41,768 nucleotides of DNA from Euryarchaeota archaeon. Lineage in GTDB: Archaea; Thermoplasmatota; SW-10-69-26; JACQPN01. The translations under genes and the position numbers were made by a program. Below, piece by piece: positions 16,360 through 24,979 of the stretch. How positions within the stretch are numbered: the first letter of the stretch is position 1; every line of letters starts with the position of its first letter. The DNA lies in NCBI GenBank assembly GCA_016207515.1, contig JACQPN010000024.1:1-41768 (forward strand), given 5' to 3'. A model generated the notes under the pieces. That model was not told where the DNA came from. It searched no databases and was given only the letters and a program-made list of their open reading frames with translations.

Positions 16360-16893
16360 GTGCGTCGAAGATCGTCATTCGCGACCGTTTTCGTCCTGAT
16401 GGCCGTCATCCTTGGGCTCGCCGCGGTCCAGGTGGCAACGGCGAAAACGGCACACGTCGGGTCCTTCACGATACAGCCCGGCCGGTTCGGTGAGACGGAC
16501 CTGAACCTGTCGCGCGGAGATGTGATCGAGTACGAGTGGAGCACCTCGCCCCCGACCGTGATCGGTTTCAACGTGCATACGCACCGCGACGACAAGACCA
16601 TCGAGTACAACGAAGCGCGAAACGTCTCCGGGAAGGGCGCCTACACTGCGCCCGAAACGGGCACCCACTCCATCCTTTGGGACCCCGATCCGCCTGCGAC
16701 GCGCTCCTTCAACGTGACGTTCCGCCTTGGCGGAAACTACGCGTGTCTCTCGTCCGTCCCGGAAGGCCTCTGCGCGATGACGGCGCCCTCGGACGGAAGC
16801 CGCCTCGCATCACCCGGGGCCGGTGTCACGGTCATTGGCCTGTTGGTCGCTGCTGCCGGGGTGGTCGCGATCGGAAAACGGCGTCGCCCATGA
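16360..16893 (+). CDS. exported protein with C-terminal membrane anchor, function unknown
   Basis: From GTG 16360 (TTG 16351 is an alternative) the protein starts MRRRSSFATVFVLMAVILG, a signal peptide ending near VATA. A beta-rich ectodomain of about 110 residues follows, with the segment FNVHTHRDDKTIEYNEA and TAPETGTHSILWDPDPP. This pattern of a charge-rich strand and 'G-T-H/Y-x-x-x-W' strand recalls GOLD-like beta-sandwich domains, a weak match. It ends with a hydrophobic span (TVIGLLVAAAGVVAIG) and KRRRP. It probably sits on the cell surface. It is divergent from tryptophanase. Confidence 0.7.
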   Translation: MRRRSSFATVFVLMAVILGLAAVQVATAKTAHVGSFTIQPGRFGETDLNLSRGDVIEYEWSTSPPTVIGFNVHTHRDDKTIEYNEARNVSGKGAYTAPETGTHSILWDPDPPATRSFNVTFRLGGNYACLSSVPEGLCAMTAPSDGSRLASPGAGVTVIGLLVAAAGVVAIGKRRRP

Positions 16894-16991
16894 CGCAGCA
16901 CGAAGGCTGATCCGAGATCCACAGGAGGAGAGGAGTGACGCGGGTCCTGTGACCGCCATCATGGGCGGCGGGGCGTCGAACAACATAGTCG
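16894..16991. other. convergent gap with small hairpin
   Basis: A CCGCC-ATCATG-GGCGG hairpin (16953-16968) lies between the ends of the exported-protein gene and the second antiporter gene. It could help terminate either transcript, but no clear T-run follows it. Confidence 0.25.
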
Positions 16992-18770
16992 CTACTTTTC
17001 CCCTTCACTGGGCCCTGTTTTGTGGCGGGGTGGATGGCCGGTGTCGCGCGCGTCCTCGAAGAACCCAACGTGGAGCTGACCTTCGAGCGCTTCATGGAGA
17101 CGCGTGACGAACCCCCAAAAGAGCACGGCGAAAGCGAGGACCACGATGCCGACACCCAAGAGAAGCTCCCGCGAAACCGCCGCGCGGGAAGCGAAAAAGA
17201 CCACGATGACGACTGTGAAGACGAGCGCGACGAGGAGCAGGACCGCACCAGCCGCGCTTCGGAGAAGTCGCGCGCGCTCCCCCTCGGGTCTCACGAGCAG
17301 CGAATAAAGCGTCTGGAGACTTGTGAAGAGGGAGAAGAACGCGGGGATCGAAAGAAGCGTCGCCCCCACCCACACGATGAGAAGCGCGTTGGTGCGATTC
17401 TGGGCCGCGACGAGTCCCGGCACTATCCGGGCGAGAAGGACCGTGAGGTTCACGAGTATCGCAAGAAAGAGCGCTGAGACGAAAACGCGCCGAAGGACCG
17501 ACCGCGCTTTCCTGCCGGAGGGCGAGTCCGCGGCGATCCTTGCCCGGGCCCTTCCGACCCACGCCGCGTAGTACCCGGAGAGTAGATGCAGCTCCCTCGG
17601 AGCCCGGTTATGGAGGGCGATGGCGCCCCTTGCCACACCCGCTGCGTACGGGGGGGCGACGATACTCGTGATGAGACAGAGGCTCGTTCCCGCTGCAAAA
17701 ACGAGGGCGCCCTCGCTCGTTGCCTGACCGAGGACGGTCGAGAGCACGATCGCGAACGTCCCGTAGCGTCCCATCGTCGCGCCGATCCTCACGCTTTCGA
17801 CTGCGCTTCGCCCTGCGAGGAAGAAACCGGATCCTGCCCCGATGGTCTTCGCTAGCATCGCAACCGCCACGATCGCCCCGATCGCCGGCAGGTTCGAAAG
17901 CGCAACACCGGGATCCATGAGAAGCCCCATGGAGATGAAAAAGAGGCCGAGCGCGGTCTCGCGGCCCATCTCGACGACGCGACGGAGCCGCTCTCCGCCT
18001 ACCGATTGGGCGACTGCGGCCCCCATCACGAAAGCGCCCAGGGCCGGTGAGAAGCCGAGCTCCGAGCTCGTCACCGCCGCCGCGACGGCGAGCAGCGACG
18101 CGGCGACCCCGATCGGCCAATCGCGTCGCGATCGGACCAAGGCGCGCATGATGTAAGGTGCCGCGATCGCAGAGAGGCCGACGAGGACCAGCATGAGAAG
18201 CGCCGTCTGCCCCATCGCCTCCGTCACCTCCACGGCGGAGAAGGAGCCGGAAAGGATAAGCGCCGAGAAGACGGCGAGGAGGGCCGCGGCGGCGACGTCT
18301 TCCATGAGGAGCACGCCGACGACCACGTCCTTTGAAGGGAGGTCACGGTTCTCCCGCCGGAAGGAATAGAGGACCAGCGTGGTGCTGCTGATGGACATGA
18401 CCGCTCCCAAGACGCCGCTTGCGATAGGCGAAAGGCCGAGCGCCTGGCCCAGGGTGAACCCTAAGACCAGGACGACGAGGACCTCGATCACGGTTATGAA
18501 CGCCGCGACACCGCCGGTCTTCGTGACCTCTCGGATGGAAACATCGGTGCCAAGGGCGAAAAACGCGAGGACGATGCCGCCGAGGGCCACGAACTGCGCC
18601 ATCTCAAGGCTGATCGGTTGAACCGGGCTCGGTCCCCCGCTTGCGAACACCACGCCGACGACGAGGTATAGGGTCGTCGGTGGAAGCCCTACTTTGCGAG
18701 CGATGCGTTCCGTGACGAGCGCGGCGCTCGCGATGAGGATGCTAGCGAGGATGACGTCTTCGCCTGCCAC
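16992..18770 (-). CDS. CPA2-family (Kef-like) monovalent cation:proton antiporter, paralog 2
   Basis: The protein has the full exchanger domain of the CPA2 family: about 11-12 spans with FALGTDVSIREV, SISSTTLVLYS, LLMEDVAAAALL and GFSPALGAFVMGAAVAQS. A second membrane region of about four spans follows from ~residue 430. It lacks the C-terminal TrkA-C domain of its upstream paralog. Start GTG 18770 is chosen because it gives exactly the paralog's distance to the conserved P-P of the first span; GTG 18809 is open too. It probably exchanges K+ or Na+ for protons at the membrane. It is last in the run of minus-strand genes with two ArsA-like ATPases. Confidence 0.88.
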   Translation of the reverse strand: MAGEDVILASILIASAALVTERIARKVGLPPTTLYLVVGVVFASGGPSPVQPISLEMAQFVALGGIVLAFFALGTDVSIREVTKTGGVAAFITVIEVLVVLVLGFTLGQALGLSPIASGVLGAVMSISSTTLVLYSFRRENRDLPSKDVVVGVLLMEDVAAAALLAVFSALILSGSFSAVEVTEAMGQTALLMLVLVGLSAIAAPYIMRALVRSRRDWPIGVAASLLAVAAAVTSSELGFSPALGAFVMGAAVAQSVGGERLRRVVEMGRETALGLFFISMGLLMDPGVALSNLPAIGAIVAVAMLAKTIGAGSGFFLAGRSAVESVRIGATMGRYGTFAIVLSTVLGQATSEGALVFAAGTSLCLITSIVAPPYAAGVARGAIALHNRAPRELHLLSGYYAAWVGRARARIAADSPSGRKARSVLRRVFVSALFLAILVNLTVLLARIVPGLVAAQNRTNALLIVWVGATLLSIPAFFSLFTSLQTLYSLLVRPEGERARLLRSAAGAVLLLVALVFTVVIVVFFASRAAVSRELLLGVGIVVLAFAVLFWGFVTRLHEALEGQLHVGFFEDARDTGHPPRHKTGPSEGEK

Positions 18771-18835
18771 GAGAATGGTCCAGCCGGCCGGGAAAAGCCG
18801 CGTCCCCACATTTACAGTTTGCCAGACGTTGAGCG

Positions 18836-20896
18836 CTAAGGGCTCCCGCGTCCGCCTTCATCGACGGCGCCTCCGCGTCCGTCCCTTCTTCGTGCCTTGC
18901 CGCCAGCCTCGTCTTCCTCTGCCCCTTCGAAGGCAAGGAGTATCACGTCGCCCTCCTCGATCTCCGACGAGCGGGAAAACGTCGCGATCGGCCTGCCTGA
19001 TCGCCTTATGCCGATCACGGTGGAACCCTGGAATTGATCGTCAAAGCCCCTGGCGATCGATAGGCCCACGAGTCCGCTTCCGGCCGTCGCGACGATGCGC
19101 CTCATCTCCACGCCCTCGGGGTGGGCGTGGAGGAGCCTCTCGACCAGGGCCTCCTCATCGGGTCCCTCCTCCTCGCCACCGAAGAATGATTCATGCAGCG
19201 CGTACTCCAACGAGCGGTGGAACGAATCGATGGACCGCCACAGGACGAGCGCCGTGACGACGACGATCAAGCCAACGCCACCGACGACCTCCACGGGCGC
19301 GAGTCGCCCGGAAGAGAGCAAGAGCGCCATGACGCCCACGAAGGCGACGACCGAGAGGACAAGGAGCCGCGCGATCAGCCTCTTGAGGAGCACGGCTTCC
19401 CCGCCGGTCGGTCGGAAGAGAAGACGGAAAAGACTCACCGCCGACGCCGCCATCGACAAGAGCCCCGGAACCGCCAGTAACGCCGTGGCGAACCAGATAC
19501 CCATGGCCGCGTCGTCGTGGCGAACGTTGCCTCCAAGAAGAGGCGGGACGACCTTCGTGGCGATGAGGCCGAGGTTCACCATCACAGCGACCAAGACGGC
19601 GGACACGAAGATGCGCGCCATGAGGTGGCGGGCCTGACGGCCGGCCGCCGAGGTCGCCGCCGCGCGGGATCGCGCCCCCCTCATCCAACCGCGATAAGCG
19701 GACGAGAAGGACTTGACCGATCGCGGCGCCCCGCGCTCCAGCGCGCCGACGAGCGCCGACGTGGCCGCCCCCAACGGGCGGGCGGAAAGCGTCGACGCTA
19801 TGCAAAGTCCGGCCGCCGCCGCAAAGAGGACCGCCCCCTCGGTCGTCGTGGTCCCGATGACGCCGGCCAAGACGACGGAGAACTCCCCGAACCGCGCAAG
19901 ACGCGTCCCGGTGAGGCTCGCATCACGCACCGTCTCCCCGAGAAGGAACATCGACGTGGTCGCGGCAAGGGTCTTGCCGACGATCGCCACCACGGCGATC
20001 AAGAGGATGAGGGGAAGGTTGACGAAGAGCACGGTCGGTGACACGAGGAGGCCTATCGTCACGAAGAAGAAGGCGACGACGGCCTCGCGTAACCCCTTTG
20101 CGACTACGACCATATGCCGTGCGGCGTCCGACTGTGCGGCGGCGGCGCCCATGATGAAGGCGCCGAGGCCCGGCGAGAACCCGAGGAGAGTCCCTGCCCC
20201 GGCGGCCGTGGCGGTTACGGCGGCCGTCCCGATTATCGCCGGATAGTCGCCGCGGGGCCGGCTGAGAACACTCAAGAGCCGCGGCGCCACGAGCACGGCA
20301 AGGGCCGTGAAGACGAACAGCAGGATGACCGCGCGCCCAAGGGCACTTACGACCTCTCCGGCGGAGAACGAACCCGAAAGGCCCACGGTCGAATATAGTC
20401 CGATTAGGGTCGCGGCCGCGACGTCCTCCACCAAGGCGACGCCGAGAAGCACGCGCCGCGCCTCGTCGGACATTCGCTCCTCGCGAGTGGAATGAAGAAC
20501 TAGTGTCGTGCTGCTTATCGCCACGACGCCGCCCAAGACGGCGCTCGAAAGCGGGGAGAGACCGATGGCGCGACCTGCGGCGAATCCCACACCCGTCATG
20601 AAGACGACGCCTGTCGCCCCGGCAAGCGCCGCGACACCGCCGACGTTCACGATCTCGCGCACCCGGAATTCGAGGCCTAGGAAGAAGAGGGCAAGGACCA
20701 TCCCTATGTCGAAAAGGATCCGCGCGTTCTCCGGTCCGAGGAACTGCCCTGCGAAAGGCGTCTCGGGGCCGATGAGGATGCCTGCCGCGACGTAGAGAGC
20801 GACAGGGGGCACCTTCGTCAACACGGCGGCGCCTCGCGCGGCCGCACCGACCAACGCGACCATGGCACCGGCGACGACGAGTCCTTCAACCTCCAC
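18836..20896 (-). CDS. CPA2-family (Kef-like) cation:proton antiporter with TrkA-C domain, paralog 1
   Basis: The exchanger domain shows FFLGLEFRVREI, AISSTTLVLHS, ALVEDVAAATLIG and GFSPGLGAFIMGAAAAQSD. A four-span extra membrane region follows. Near the C-terminus GSGLVGLSIARG...STVIGIRRSGRP...EIEEGDVILLAF is a TrkA-C (RCK_C) regulatory domain, which in relatives binds a small ligand such as a nucleotide. A charged tail ends the protein. Start GTG 20896 has GGAGG six nt before it and lies inside the end of the upstream ATPase gene (11-bp overlap), so the two are translationally coupled. Paralog 2 follows after a short gap and was probably made by tandem duplication. Confidence 0.92.
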   Translation of the reverse strand: MEVEGLVVAGAMVALVGAAARGAAVLTKVPPVALYVAAGILIGPETPFAGQFLGPENARILFDIGMVLALFFLGLEFRVREIVNVGGVAALAGATGVVFMTGVGFAAGRAIGLSPLSSAVLGGVVAISSTTLVLHSTREERMSDEARRVLLGVALVEDVAAATLIGLYSTVGLSGSFSAGEVVSALGRAVILLFVFTALAVLVAPRLLSVLSRPRGDYPAIIGTAAVTATAAGAGTLLGFSPGLGAFIMGAAAAQSDAARHMVVVAKGLREAVVAFFFVTIGLLVSPTVLFVNLPLILLIAVVAIVGKTLAATTSMFLLGETVRDASLTGTRLARFGEFSVVLAGVIGTTTTEGAVLFAAAAGLCIASTLSARPLGAATSALVGALERGAPRSVKSFSSAYRGWMRGARSRAAATSAAGRQARHLMARIFVSAVLVAVMVNLGLIATKVVPPLLGGNVRHDDAAMGIWFATALLAVPGLLSMAASAVSLFRLLFRPTGGEAVLLKRLIARLLVLSVVAFVGVMALLLSSGRLAPVEVVGGVGLIVVVTALVLWRSIDSFHRSLEYALHESFFGGEEEGPDEEALVERLLHAHPEGVEMRRIVATAGSGLVGLSIARGFDDQFQGSTVIGIRRSGRPIATFSRSSEIEEGDVILLAFEGAEEDEAGGKARRRDGRGGAVDEGGRGSP

Positions 20897-21959
20897 TCGC
20901 CGCCTCCAGGCAACGTGCAAGCCGCCTTAGGGATCGGAGGTCCTTCACGCTCTCGCCAAGATCCGGGACGATGATGGGGCGGACCGAGAAGCTGTGCTCG
21001 AGCAAGGCCATGGCCCGTTCCTCTTCCTCGAGGATGCGCGCATGGAGCCGGGCGCTGCGGTCGATGCCGCGCACGAAATCGGCGCGATCATCGCCGGCAA
21101 GGCCCATGGACGGCCCTCCGTCAGAAAGGCGGTGCATGGCCGATGGGTCCGACCGCGGGATGACACGGTTCACGACGACGCCCGACGTCTTGAAGGCCAA
21201 CCGGGTCATCGACACCTCCAATTGCAAGGCGGACTCGATGGCCTGCCGCTCCGGGTTCGTGACGATGTAGTACGCCGTCTTCTCGGGGTCGCGAAGCAAC
21301 GCGTCCATCCTCCTTGACCGTTCTTCCAGGTCGACGAACATCTGGTCGAAGTTGTTGATGAACTCGGCGGCCTCATGGAGGAACCTTTGCGACGTCCATC
21401 GTGCGGCCGCGTCCGCGAAGCGGCCCCCCGCAAGGCGCACGATGCGGGACGGCTTGAAGAAGAACCGGACAAGGCCGGATTCGAAGACGCGCACCAGCCG
21501 CGAGGACGCAGAGAGGAAATCTATCGCGTGCGTCCTAGGTGGCGTATCGACCACCACGAGGCCGTAGCGGTCTTCCGCGAGGATACTGTCCAAGGTGCCG
21601 ACGGCCACGAACTCCTCGCTCCCCGCGAAGGCGTCGGAAAGGTGGCTGTAGAACGTGGACGCGAGCACCTTCTCGCGCACTTCATCGCTCGGGGCGTACC
21701 TTCGGACGAGTTGATCGAGGGCGGATTTCGTGTCGAGCATCAGCGCCGAGAGGTCGCCTGTGACCTCGTGCTCCGCCCCCCCGAGTCCTACGCCCATCGC
21801 GTCCGCGAGGCGTCTTGCCGGGTCTACCGTCATCACGAGGGTCTTTCGATGCCTCGACGCCGAAAGCGCGGCCGCCGCGCTGAGCGTCGTCTTGCCGACC
21901 CCGCCGGGCCCAAGGAAGACCACGAGCCGTTTCGATTCAAGGTCTCCCTTGAGGCTCAT
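20886..21959 (-). CDS. ArsA/Get3-family ATPase, subunit with GPGGVGKTT P-loop
   Basis: The protein starts MSLKGDLESKRLVVFLGPGG and carries the P-loop GPGGVGKTT. It lacks the intradimer signature lysine of standard ArsA/MinD P-loops, which is Pro here. Switch I reads VDPARRLADAMG rather than the DPAHS of Get3/ArsA; switch II is VVDTPPRTHAIDF. The arsenite-binding cysteines of ArsA are absent; the only Cys is near the C-terminus. It therefore resembles the second member of the paired actinobacterial ArsA-like ATPases (Rv3679/Rv3680 type). It overlaps the upstream ATPase gene by 4 bp (ATGA) and the downstream antiporter gene by 11 bp. Confidence 0.9.
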   Translation of the reverse strand: MSLKGDLESKRLVVFLGPGGVGKTTLSAAAALSASRHRKTLVMTVDPARRLADAMGVGLGGAEHEVTGDLSALMLDTKSALDQLVRRYAPSDEVREKVLASTFYSHLSDAFAGSEEFVAVGTLDSILAEDRYGLVVVDTPPRTHAIDFLSASSRLVRVFESGLVRFFFKPSRIVRLAGGRFADAAARWTSQRFLHEAAEFINNFDQMFVDLEERSRRMDALLRDPEKTAYYIVTNPERQAIESALQLEVSMTRLAFKTSGVVVNRVIPRSDPSAMHRLSDGGPSMGLAGDDRADFVRGIDRSARLHARILEEEERAMALLEHSFSVRPIIVPDLGESVKDLRSLRRLARCLEAASGG

Positions 21960-22813
21960 AGGAGCCCCTCCACGGTACTCGAGAGTTTCTCGGCCTTCGA
22001 ATCGCCAAAGACCATGGGCGCCTCGACGAGCGGCAGACCTATGTCGCGAAGCAGTTGCGCCTGTTCCTGCTGCGACTTTGAACGGGCAAGGATCACGACG
22101 AGCGCCCTCGCCGCCTCTTCCACCGCCGTGTCGCTTGCACGCGGCTGTCCTCGTGCCAGCTTCAAGAGTGTCGCCTGTGACCTTCGTCGTTCGAACATCG
22201 GGGGGATGTTCTTGTTCACGACGATCGCGCGGACCGTCATCGCCGCTTCGCGTAGCCTCAGGAGGAGGTCGGCCGTCTCGCGGACCGCCACCTCCTCGGG
22301 TGTTGTGACGACGACGACGCGCGTCACCGATGGGTCCTCCAGCATGACCCGTATCGCGCGGCAGCGGTCCTTGAGCTTCCCGACGAGCATCGCCTCGCTC
22401 TTTCCGGGCGCTTCGAAGAACGCCGCCCCGTGCCCCGTGGCGAGGCCGTCGACGACGATCTCGTCGTGGCGTCCAGCGAGTCCTATGTCCCTCAGTCGGT
22501 TGAGGACCGCCATCTCCTTGACGCCGGGCGCGACATCGACGAAGCTGTCGTAGGCGGCGCTTCCCGTCACCATGTGCGAGACGAGCGGGAACTTGAGGAA
22601 ATTGTGGAAGGCCTCGTCGACGAGGAGGCGCGGCTTGAATTCGAGGTGCTCGAACGGCTCCGCCGCGGCGCGTTGGCGCGTGGCACGGTGTTGGAGGGAA
22701 AAAAGGAGAGTCTTCCTTCCGGCGAGGCTCGCGCCGAGCGCGAACGCCTCCGAGATGGTGGTTTTTCCAGTTCCCCCTTTTCCCGTGAAGAACGTTATCC
22801 GGGGCCGCGCCAC
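21956..22813 (-). CDS. ArsA/Get3-family ATPase, subunit with GKGGTGKTT P-loop
   Basis: The P-loop TGKGGTGKTT contains the signature lysine that completes the partner's site across an ArsA-type dimer. The usual switch I Asp-Pro motif is replaced by SLQHRATRQ, and FVDVAPGVKEMAVLNRL is like the first member of the Rv3679/Rv3680-type pair. Conserved VVTTPEEVAVRET and a VVNKNIPP segment (the N-K nucleotide base motif) complete the fold. It probably forms a heterodimer with the next gene product, in which one subunit supplies the signature lysine (inference). There are no arsenite-type cysteines. Confidence 0.88.
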   Translation of the reverse strand: MARPRITFFTGKGGTGKTTISEAFALGASLAGRKTLLFSLQHRATRQRAAAEPFEHLEFKPRLLVDEAFHNFLKFPLVSHMVTGSAAYDSFVDVAPGVKEMAVLNRLRDIGLAGRHDEIVVDGLATGHGAAFFEAPGKSEAMLVGKLKDRCRAIRVMLEDPSVTRVVVVTTPEEVAVRETADLLLRLREAAMTVRAIVVNKNIPPMFERRRSQATLLKLARGQPRASDTAVEEAARALVVILARSKSQQEQAQLLRDIGLPLVEAPMVFGDSKAEKLSSTVEGLL

Positions 22814-22912
22814 GGAAGCAGTACGGCGGCGGCGCTTAACAGTTTTTTGCAGAACCGGACGCCCGCATGGGTCCCGCTTGCCGCGCGCGAGTGCATTGCT
22901 TGGGCGATGCGT

Positions 22913-23752
22913 TCAAAGGGGCGTGATTCCGAGGACGTCCATGGCCGAAACGGCCTCACTGGGAAGATCGCGTGGGTCGACGACCGCTCGCCTTGAGCCC
23001 GTAAGTTCAGCGGCGAGCGTCAACGCCCGCACGGGGTCGGACTCCAAATGGTGCCTGGCCAGCATGTGGCCGATGTTTGCCCGCCCCAGACGGACCGCGT
23101 CCGTCGGACGTGGAGAATAGTGGCCGCCCCCCACGCCAAGGCAAGTGGGAAGATCCATGCCCGCGGTCTCTTCGCCGAGGCCCATGATGGTGCGGGCGAC
23201 GGCCGCGGCCGCCTCCTCGTCGCCCCATCGCTCCTCGCTGCTTCCCACTTCAATGAAGAAGGACGGCGCACGCATCTCGGGCCCGTGGTGGGTCGCCTCG
23301 AACGAAACGTCGTAAGGCAGTCCCGCGGCGTTCTTCATCAAGAGGCGGAGTGCTTTCGACTGTAATGCCGCCGGCGCGGGGGCGAGCGTCCAAGGCTTTC
23401 CACCGTATTTCGCCTCGGCGAAGTTTCCGATGGGGTGGACCGTGAGTGTGTGCTTACGCGATGCCGCCTGGTGCCTTGACGCGAACATGAAGGCGGCGGG
23501 AACGATGCCTGTCTCGGTGCGAAACCCCAGGTCCAACCTTTCGTGATAGATGTGCAGGTCCTCGATCTTGCAGAGGATCAGCCGACCGTACCGAAGGACG
23601 TCACGGCCCCCAAAAGACCCGATCCTTTCCCACGACGCCGCGTCGTGGAGCGCGCGGCCGATGGTGACCGACGCCACATCGGGTTCGGATACCACCACCA
23701 CATAAGGAGGCGACGCGGAAGCGGAATCGTCCGTGGGGCCGTTTCGGGGCAT
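22913..23752 (-). CDS. dtdA: D-aminoacyl-tRNA deacylase, archaeal type (DtdA)
   Basis: Archaeal/plant DtdA motifs are clear: SRHQAASRKHTLTVHPIGNF, VSFEATHHGPEM, SFFIEVGSSEERW, LGVGGGHYSPR and NIGHMLARHHL. The His and Glu residues in these blocks bind the two zinc ions of the family. It removes D-amino acids wrongly loaded on tRNA. The start is ATG 23752, which has AGGGG about 6 nt upstream; an in-frame GTG at 23782 overlapping the TRAM stop is an alternative. It lies between the TRAM gene and the ATPase pair on the same strand. Confidence 0.93.
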   Translation of the reverse strand: MPRNGPTDDSASASPPYVVVVSEPDVASVTIGRALHDAASWERIGSFGGRDVLRYGRLILCKIEDLHIYHERLDLGFRTETGIVPAAFMFASRHQAASRKHTLTVHPIGNFAEAKYGGKPWTLAPAPAALQSKALRLLMKNAAGLPYDVSFEATHHGPEMRAPSFFIEVGSSEERWGDEEAAAAVARTIMGLGEETAGMDLPTCLGVGGGHYSPRPTDAVRLGRANIGHMLARHHLESDPVRALTLAAELTGSRRAVVDPRDLPSEAVSAMDVLGITPL

Positions 23753-23781
23753 CGTGTCCCCTTTGGCGCCCGTCGGCGCCA

Positions 23782-24165
23782 CTATTGGTCGTCTTCTTCC
23801 TTCGCCCAGACGCCCTCGTCCTCAAGTTCCTCGTCGTCGCCCGCGTCGGTCTCGGGTCCGTCGACGTCGCCAGCGCCCTCTTCCTCGGCGGGCGCGGGGC
23901 CTTTCGTTTCGGCTTCGACCGCGCTCACGGGGCCGCCGGCCTTGACGACCTCGGCGAAGGCGAGTTTGCGAAGCACCCGGGTCACTCGGACCTGCACGGC
24001 TTCCCCCACTTTCGTGTTCGGGACGAAAATCACGAAACCGTTGATACGAGCGATGCCGTCGCCTTCCTTGCCGACGTCCTCGATCTTCAGCTCGTACAGG
24101 TTCCCTTCCTTTACAGGCGGCGGCCTGGGGGCACTTTTCGCCGGAGCGCGGTTTCCGAAAGCCAA
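23782..24165 (-). CDS. stand-alone TRAM-domain RNA-binding protein with acidic tail
   Basis: The TRAM domain occupies about residues 17-75 ([43 protein letters not shown]). It is followed by an acidic, low-complexity tail ending EEDDQ. Archaeal single-TRAM proteins are thought to act as RNA chaperones or accessory factors in RNA metabolism. The start used is TTG 24165, nine nt after CAGGAG; TTG 24198 is also open. It is the first gene of the minus-strand run that continues into dtdA. Confidence 0.88.
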   Translation of the reverse strand: MAFGNRAPAKSAPRPPPVKEGNLYELKIEDVGKEGDGIARINGFVIFVPNTKVGEAVQVRVTRVLRKLAFAEVVKAGGPVSAVEAETKGPAPAEEEGAGDVDGPETDAGDDEELEDEGVWAKEEDDQ

Positions 24166-24258
24166 TCTGGTCAACTCCTGGTCTCTAGCCGCCCCCAACC
24201 GCTAATCGCCAATGCGATTACGCGGCCGCAGCGACTCTTCGCGCTAATCCGAGCAGAC

Positions 24259-24268
24259 TATAAATAGA
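24259..24268. promoter_or_regulatory. TATA element between the TRAM and HD genes, readable on both strands
   Basis: CTATAAATAG is centred 30 nt before ATG 24294 of the HD gene, a leaderless layout. Read on the other strand it is CTATTTATAG and could start the TRAM transcript near 24237, giving a leader of about 70 nt. Confidence 0.55.
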
Positions 24269-24293
24269 TTCGTCAGCTGCTCGTTCGGACCAC

Positions 24294-24905
24294 ATGGCGG
24301 CCCGGACACGCAACAAATCTCAACGGGCAAAGGACGCGAAGCGGCGCCTCGACCCGGGCGTCGTGGAGGTCGTGCTGTCCGCGGGTCGCCTCAAGAGCCG
24401 CGAGCGACGCGGTTGGCGGCAGGCAAGGTTGACGGCCCGACGGTTCGAGAGCGTCGCCGATCATTCGTGGCGTGTCGCATTCATGGCGTTCCTCGTCGCC
24501 CCGCCTCGCATCCGCCGACGAGCGATTGAACTTGCGCTCCTTCATGACCTCGCCGAGGCGGAGTGCGGCGACATCACGCCGCGAGACGGAGTGCCGGCCA
24601 AGGCGAAGCGACGTATCGAGGCCGCGGCGCTTGAAACCGTCCTCGCCGGGCTGCATGCGCCCATCGCGTCGCGCGTCCGCCGCGCTCATCAAGAATACTC
24701 GTCGGGAAAGAGCGTCGCCGCGCGCCTCGTGAAGTCGCTCGACAAGGTCGAGATGGCGATCGAGGCTTTGGCGTTGGAGCGGGAGGGCGCGGACCCCGAG
24801 ACGCTTGAGACCTTCTGGAGGTCGGCGCGACGTGCCGCCACCACGAAGACCGGGCGCGGCCTCATGAGCGGACTTGAGAAGGCGCGAAGGACCGGCGGTC
24901 GTTAG
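24294..24905 (+). CDS. HD-domain phosphohydrolase (YfbR/HDDC2-like)
   Basis: The 203-aa protein follows the HDDC2/YfbR pattern: LKSRERRGW, then SVADHSWRVAFMA (His57), LALLHDLAEAECGDITP (His84, Asp85) and a distal KSLDKVEMAIEAL (Asp150). These are the metal ligands of the HD fold. Known relatives are 5'-deoxynucleotidases acting on dNMPs. A basic N-terminal extension of about 20 residues is unusual. It is transcribed from a leaderless promoter divergent from the TRAM gene. Confidence 0.9.
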   Translation: MAARTRNKSQRAKDAKRRLDPGVVEVVLSAGRLKSRERRGWRQARLTARRFESVADHSWRVAFMAFLVAPPRIRRRAIELALLHDLAEAECGDITPRDGVPAKAKRRIEAAALETVLAGLHAPIASRVRRAHQEYSSGKSVAARLVKSLDKVEMAIEALALEREGADPETLETFWRSARRAATTKTGRGLMSGLEKARRTGGR

Positions 24906-24979
24906 CCCGGCGGCGCCACGACCAAGTCGTAAGTATCACGGACTCCGGGGAGAAAACCGGGGAACGGGAGCGCGCCCGT

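Noticed and set aside
16935-16952. GTG mini-frame behind a strong GGAGGAGAGG
   Set aside because: The frame stops after five codons and leads into convergent genes; no downstream gene would use it as a leader peptide.
21375-22553. 392-codon plus-strand frame opposite the two ArsA-like genes
   Set aside because: Antisense shadow crossing two genes with clear ATPase motifs.
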